Assembly (NCBI RefSeq): GCF_027853915.1
Contig: NZ_JAQGLA010000047.1
Span: 1 to 52,613, forward strand
DNA from: Saccharopolyspora oryzae
GTDB lineage: Bacteria; Actinomycetota; Actinomycetes; Mycobacteriales; Pseudonocardiaceae
Length of the DNA: 52,613 nucleotides
Direction: 5' to 3'
Of this stretch, positions 49,469 through 52,613 are shown piece after piece; within the stretch, counting starts at the first letter, position 1; every line of letters begins with the position of its first letter. The notes under the pieces were generated by a model that was given only the letters and a program-made list of their open reading frames with translations, made no database searches and had not been told where the DNA came from. The position numbers and the translations under genes are program-made.

Positions 49469-50716
49469 GTGAACGACATCTTCGCAACCCTGGAATCCGA
49501 AGTACGCAGCTACTGCCGAACGTGGCCGACCGTGTTCGACCGCGCGTCCGGCAGCTACCTCTACGACCAGGACGGCACCGCCTACCTGGACTTCTTCGCC
49601 GGCGCCGGTGCTCTCAACTACGGGCACAACAACCCGGTGCTGAAACGCAAACTCCTCGAGTACATCGAGCGGGACGGCGTCACCCACGGCCTGGACCAGT
49701 CCACCGTGGCCAAGGGCGAGTTCCTGAAGTCCTTCCAGAAGAACGTCCTCGAGCGCCGCGGGCTGAACTACAAGGTCCAGTTCCCCGGCCCGACCGGCAC
49801 CAACTCGGTCGAGTCGGCGCTGAAGCTGGTCCGCAAGATCACCGGCCGCGAGTCGATCATCAGCTTCACCAACGCCTTCCACGGCATGACGCTGGGTTCG
49901 CTGTCGGTCACCGGCAACTCGATGAAGCGCGGCGGCGCGGGCATCCCGCTGGTGCACGCCACGCCGATGCCCTACGACGACTACTTCGACGGCCAGGTCC
50001 CCGACTTCCTGTACTTCGAGAAGATGCTCGAGGACAGCGGCAGCGGTCTGAACGAGCCGGCCGCGGTGATCGTCGAGACGCTGCAGGGCGAGGGCGGCAT
50101 CAACTCGTCCCGGCCGGAGTGGCTGCGCGGGCTCTACGACCTGTGCCAGAAGCACGGCATGCTGATGATCGTCGACGACGTGCAGATGGGCTGCGGCCGC
50201 ACCGGCCCGTTCTTCAGCTTCGAAGAGGCCGGCATCCAGCCCGACATCGTCTGCCTGTCGAAGTCCATCGGCGGCTACGGCCTGCCGCTGGCGCTGACGC
50301 TGATCAAGCCGGAGCACGACGTGTGGGAGCCGGGCGAGCACAACGGCACCTTCCGCGGCAACAACCCGGCGTTCGTCACCGCCACCGAGGCGCTGGAGCA
50401 GTACTGGTCCGACGACGCGCTGGAGAAGTCGACGATCGCCAAGGGCGAGCGGATCGGTGCGGTGCTCGACGAGATCGTCGCCGAGCACGGTGGTGCGATC
50501 GCCAAGGGCCGCGGCCTGGCGCGCGGCATCGGCTTCGACGACCTCAACGTGGCGGGCAAGGTCTCCAAGGCCGCGTTCGACCGCAAACTGCTGGTGGAGA
50601 CCTCCGGTCCGTCCAGCGAGGTCCTCAAGCTCATGCCGCCGCTGACCATCTCGGACGACGAGCTCGAGAAGGGCCTGCAGATCATCCGCGACTCGGTCCG
50701 CTCCGTGCTCGCCTGA
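49469..50716 (+). CDS. ectB: Diaminobutyrate-2-oxoglutarate aminotransferase EctB
   Basis: The 415-aa class III PLP aminotransferase makes diaminobutyrate from aspartate semialdehyde and glutamate. Motifs are [64 protein letters not shown] (Asp contacting PLP N1) and [13 protein letters not shown] with the PLP lysine. GTG 49469 follows GGAGG. The gene is 145 bp upstream of ectC; the gap can form a long hairpin. Confidence 0.98.
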   Translation: MNDIFATLESEVRSYCRTWPTVFDRASGSYLYDQDGTAYLDFFAGAGALNYGHNNPVLKRKLLEYIERDGVTHGLDQSTVAKGEFLKSFQKNVLERRGLNYKVQFPGPTGTNSVESALKLVRKITGRESIISFTNAFHGMTLGSLSVTGNSMKRGGAGIPLVHATPMPYDDYFDGQVPDFLYFEKMLEDSGSGLNEPAAVIVETLQGEGGINSSRPEWLRGLYDLCQKHGMLMIVDDVQMGCGRTGPFFSFEEAGIQPDIVCLSKSIGGYGLPLALTLIKPEHDVWEPGEHNGTFRGNNPAFVTATEALEQYWSDDALEKSTIAKGERIGAVLDEIVAEHGGAIAKGRGLARGIGFDDLNVAGKVSKAAFDRKLLVETSGPSSEVLKLMPPLTISDDELEKGLQIIRDSVRSVLA

Positions 50717-50730
50717 TCGAATCCGCTGAC

Positions 50731-50806
50731 GGCGCCCGCAGGTTCTCACCGGTGCTCCGCGCGCCTGGCTGTCCATCGAGGACAGTTCTGAGAACCTGCG
50801 TGCGCC
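50731..50806 (+). other. Long imperfect hairpin between ectB and ectC
   Basis: Arms at 50731-50748 and 50789-50806 pair over 18 bp with one mismatch (core CGCAGGTTCTCA/TGAGAACCTGCG), and the 40-base interior holds a smaller hairpin CTGTCC/GGACAG. It lies inside the ect operon, so it may attenuate, stabilise or process the mRNA. Confidence 0.75.
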
Positions 50807-50861
50807 AGTCGCGAGGCGCCCGCGCGGCGCGCGAACCGAACTGAAACAACTTGGAGGAAAC

Positions 50862-51272
50862 GTGATCGTCCGGCACCTGTCGGAAATCGAGGACACCGAC
50901 GCCGACATCAAGTCGGAGAACTGGCGCAGCAAGCGGATCATCCTGGCCAAGGACAAGCTGGGCTTCTCGGTGCACGAGACCACGCTCTACGCGGGCACGG
51001 TCAACGACTTCTGGTACGCCAACCACATCGAGGCCGTGTTCATCACCCAGGGTGAGGGCGAGGTCGAGAACAAGGCGACCGGCGAGGTCCACCAGCTCAA
51101 GCCGGGTTCGATCTACGTGCTCAACAACGCCGACAAGCACCAGGTCCGGCCGCGCACCGAGATGAAGACCGTCTGCGTCTTCAACCCGCCGGTGACCGGC
51201 CGCGAAATCCACGACGAGAACGGCGTGTACCCGCTGATCGTCGAGGACGACGAGGCCGCTGCGGCCAACTGA
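50862..51272 (+). CDS. ectC: L-ectoine synthase EctC
   Basis: The 136-aa cupin cyclises N-gamma-acetyl-diaminobutyrate to ectoine. Motifs are [20 protein letters not shown] N terminus, [27 protein letters not shown] with the metal-binding Glu, [25 protein letters not shown] with Tyr and His ligands, and [23 protein letters not shown] 50862 follows GGAGGAAAC. A perfect terminator-like hairpin lies 27 bp downstream. Confidence 0.98.
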   Translation: MIVRHLSEIEDTDADIKSENWRSKRIILAKDKLGFSVHETTLYAGTVNDFWYANHIEAVFITQGEGEVENKATGEVHQLKPGSIYVLNNADKHQVRPRTEMKTVCVFNPPVTGREIHDENGVYPLIVEDDEAAAAN

Positions 51273-51298
51273 CGGCCTGACGGCTTTTCTTCTTCGCC

Positions 51299-51334
51299 CG
51301 TGGCGGGTAACCGAGGTGTCGGTTACCCGCCACG
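51299..51334 (+). terminator. Terminator after ectC
   Basis: CGTGGCGGGTAACCG (51299-51313) pairs exactly with its complement (51320-51334) around a 6-base loop. It separates ectABC from ectD. Confidence 0.85.
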
Positions 51335-51355
51335 CGCGCAAGGGCCTGTATCGAA

Positions 51356-51523
51356 CTCGCCCTGCGTATCGGTGCGGGTGGCGGAACCTCAGCGCCCGCT
51401 TGGACTCCGGGTGCCCGACTTGATGTATGCCAATACACGGCAGCCGGGCCGTCCTCGCCAGGCGAACCCTGAGAACCCGCGGCGGCGCAAGCTGCGAGGG
51501 TGGGCTATGCGCCTGCGGCGCAT
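51356..51523. repeat. 168-bp structured repeat, copy B
   Basis: Aligns without gaps with 32382-32549, about ten differences. The flanks differ from copy A and lack its terminal inverted repeats, so only the core is shared. The hairpins are kept: GCCCGACT now faces AGCCGGGC (a G-T pair), and CGGCGC-AA-GCGCCG is replaced by CGCA-AGC-TGCG. Confidence 0.85.
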
Positions 51524-51686
51524 CAAAACAAAAGATCGAAGAACAACAAGGTCTCCCCCGCGCGGACGACGTGGGGGGTTGCGGGCGCACCGCGCGTGTG
51601 CCGCTTCTAACCGAGGAACCGAGAAATGGCGGCGGTGCCGACGGCATCAGCCGCTCCGGCGGGAATTCGCGAAGGAGGCGCAAACC

Positions 51687-52589
51687 ATGACCGTCGCTGA
51701 TCTCAGCATCCAGGACCGCTACCCGACGCGGGTGGGCACTTCGCCCGCACCGATCGATCGGGTCGACCCCACCGTGTGGCCAGGGGTGGACGCGGGCCCG
51801 GCCAGCCCGGAGGAACTCCGGGCGCACGAGATCAAGGGCTTCCACGTCGTGGAGGGGATGCTGTCCCCGGCCGAGGTGCAGACCTACTGGCAGGAGCTGG
51901 AACGGCTCACCAGCGACCCTCGGGTGCGGGCCGACGAGCGCACCATCGTCGAGCGGTCGTCCGACGAGGTCCGCTCGATCTTCGAAGTGCACCGGATGAG
52001 CGAGCTGATCGCCGAGCTGGCCCGCGATCCGCGGGTGCTCGACCGGGCGCGGCAGATCCTCGGCTCGGACGTGTACGTGCACCAGAGCCGGATCAACTAC
52101 ATGCCGGGTTACCGCGGCACCGGTTTCTACTGGCACTCCGATTTCGAGACCTGGCACGCCGAGGACGGCCTGCCCGCGATGCGCGCGGTGAGCATCTCGA
52201 TCGCCCTGACGGACAACTACCCGTTCAACGGCGGCCTGATGATCATGCCGGGGTCGCACCGGACCTTCGTCCCCTGCGCGGGCGAAACACCGGAGGACAA
52301 CTACAAGTCGTCCCTCAAGGAGCAGCGGGTCGGGGTCCCGGCCGAGGACGACATCACGCAGCTGGCCTACGAGCACGGGGTCGAGCAGTTCACCGGGCCG
52401 GCGGGCTCGGCGCTGTGGTTCGACTCGAACTGCATGCACGCGTCCAGCAACAACATCACGCCGTACCCCCGCTCGAACATCTTCCTGGTGTTCAACAGCG
52501 TGGAGAACGCGCCGGCCGACCCGTTCGCGGCACCGGAACCGCGCCCGTCCTTCATCGCGTCCCGCGACCACGCTCCGCTGACCCGCTAA
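51687..52589 (+). CDS. ectD: Ectoine hydroxylase EctD
   Basis: The 300-aa Fe(II)/2-oxoglutarate dioxygenase converts ectoine to 5-hydroxyectoine. Motifs are HQSRINYMPGYRGTGFYWHSDFETWH with the His-x-Asp iron ligands, NGGLMIMPGSHRTFVPC, and WFDSNCMHASSNNITPYPRSN with the second iron His and the 2-oxoglutarate Arg. ATG 51687 follows GAAGGAGG. It has its own transcription context: a terminator and a repeat separate it from ectC. Confidence 0.98.
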   Translation: MTVADLSIQDRYPTRVGTSPAPIDRVDPTVWPGVDAGPASPEELRAHEIKGFHVVEGMLSPAEVQTYWQELERLTSDPRVRADERTIVERSSDEVRSIFEVHRMSELIAELARDPRVLDRARQILGSDVYVHQSRINYMPGYRGTGFYWHSDFETWHAEDGLPAMRAVSISIALTDNYPFNGGLMIMPGSHRTFVPCAGETPEDNYKSSLKEQRVGVPAEDDITQLAYEHGVEQFTGPAGSALWFDSNCMHASSNNITPYPRSNIFLVFNSVENAPADPFAAPEPRPSFIASRDHAPLTR

Positions 52590-52613
52590 AACCCGGTCGT
52601 GGGTGCGGCTACC

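Larger units (their letters stand above)
51273..51686. other. 414-bp gap between ectC and ectD with terminator and repeat
   Basis: It holds the ectC terminator (51299-51334) and copy B of the 168-bp repeat (51356-51523). The remaining 160 bp before ectD should hold an ectD promoter, but none is obvious. Confidence 0.7.

Noticed and set aside
50682..52571. Long open frame on the minus strand opposite ectC/ectD
   Set aside because: It is a shadow of ectC and ectD and crosses the intergenic terminator and repeat; no ribosome site or motif.

Overview
This window is high-GC actinomycete DNA with GTG and TTG starts and strong Shine-Dalgarno sequences. It has DasR-type aminosugar control, MsiK, an ESX/EspG fragment, a DUF3159 protein, a sortase-E type LAxTG surface protein and a complete ectABC/ectD set. 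Together these point to a Pseudonocardiaceae-like organism such as Saccharopolyspora or a relative. The genus is inferred from gene content and not demonstrated.

Layout. 1-400: tail of an IS transposase and a cluster of palindromic repeats. 389-3310: thiamine block, with thiO-thiS-thiG behind a TPP riboswitch and a divergent thiE. 3368-5730: secreted alpha-lytic-type protease and a membrane protein. 5895-14224: aminosugar region with dasR divergent from dasABC, a SIS-domain protein, an amidohydrolase, a BadF-type N-acetylglucosamine kinase and dapA; dre-like DasR sites are visible. 14256-17907: DUF3159, EspG and a proline-rich partner. 18461-24297: SGNH esterase, AfsR-like regulator, ADP-ribosylglycohydrolase and a K+ channel. 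24749-29759: multicopper oxidase and a zinc ABC importer. 29970-32351: msiK divergent from a LacI-family regulator. 32703-36911: five-gene operon DUF4178, DUF4247, a proline-rich membrane protein, DUF350 and a membrane-anchored spermidine-synthase-like enzyme. 37082-41200: trehalose synthesis, with otsA and an OtsB-GH15 fusion. 41336-48491: ThrE-family exporter, tRNA-Thr, GH18 chitinase, GNAT, a frameshifted Phd-like antitoxin, DUF2127, an LAxTG surface protein and a trypsin-like protease. 48830-52589: ectoine/hydroxyectoine genes.

How the genes fit together. The GH18 chitinase, DasABC, MsiK, SIS protein and GlcNAc kinase could together handle chitin-derived aminosugars: degradation, import energised by a shared ATPase, phosphorylation and deamination. 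Ectoine and trehalose genes supply two osmoprotectant routes.

The most unusual signal is a set of dispersed intergenic repeats: (i) nine copies of a short perfect or near-perfect palindrome centred on CAATTG, three of them at an exact 33-bp period; (ii) a 44-bp hairpin family which in three places is followed by two DnaA-box-like 9-mers always 20 bp apart; (iii) three 44-46-bp GTGAGCACTT hairpins at gene 3' ends; (iv) a 168-bp structured repeat in two copies, one inside a 249-bp MITE-like element that splits one of the palindromes. One 44-bp copy lies in frame inside the spermidine-synthase-like gene. The other candidate for an undescribed system is the DUF4178/DUF4247/DUF350/aminopropyltransferase operon.
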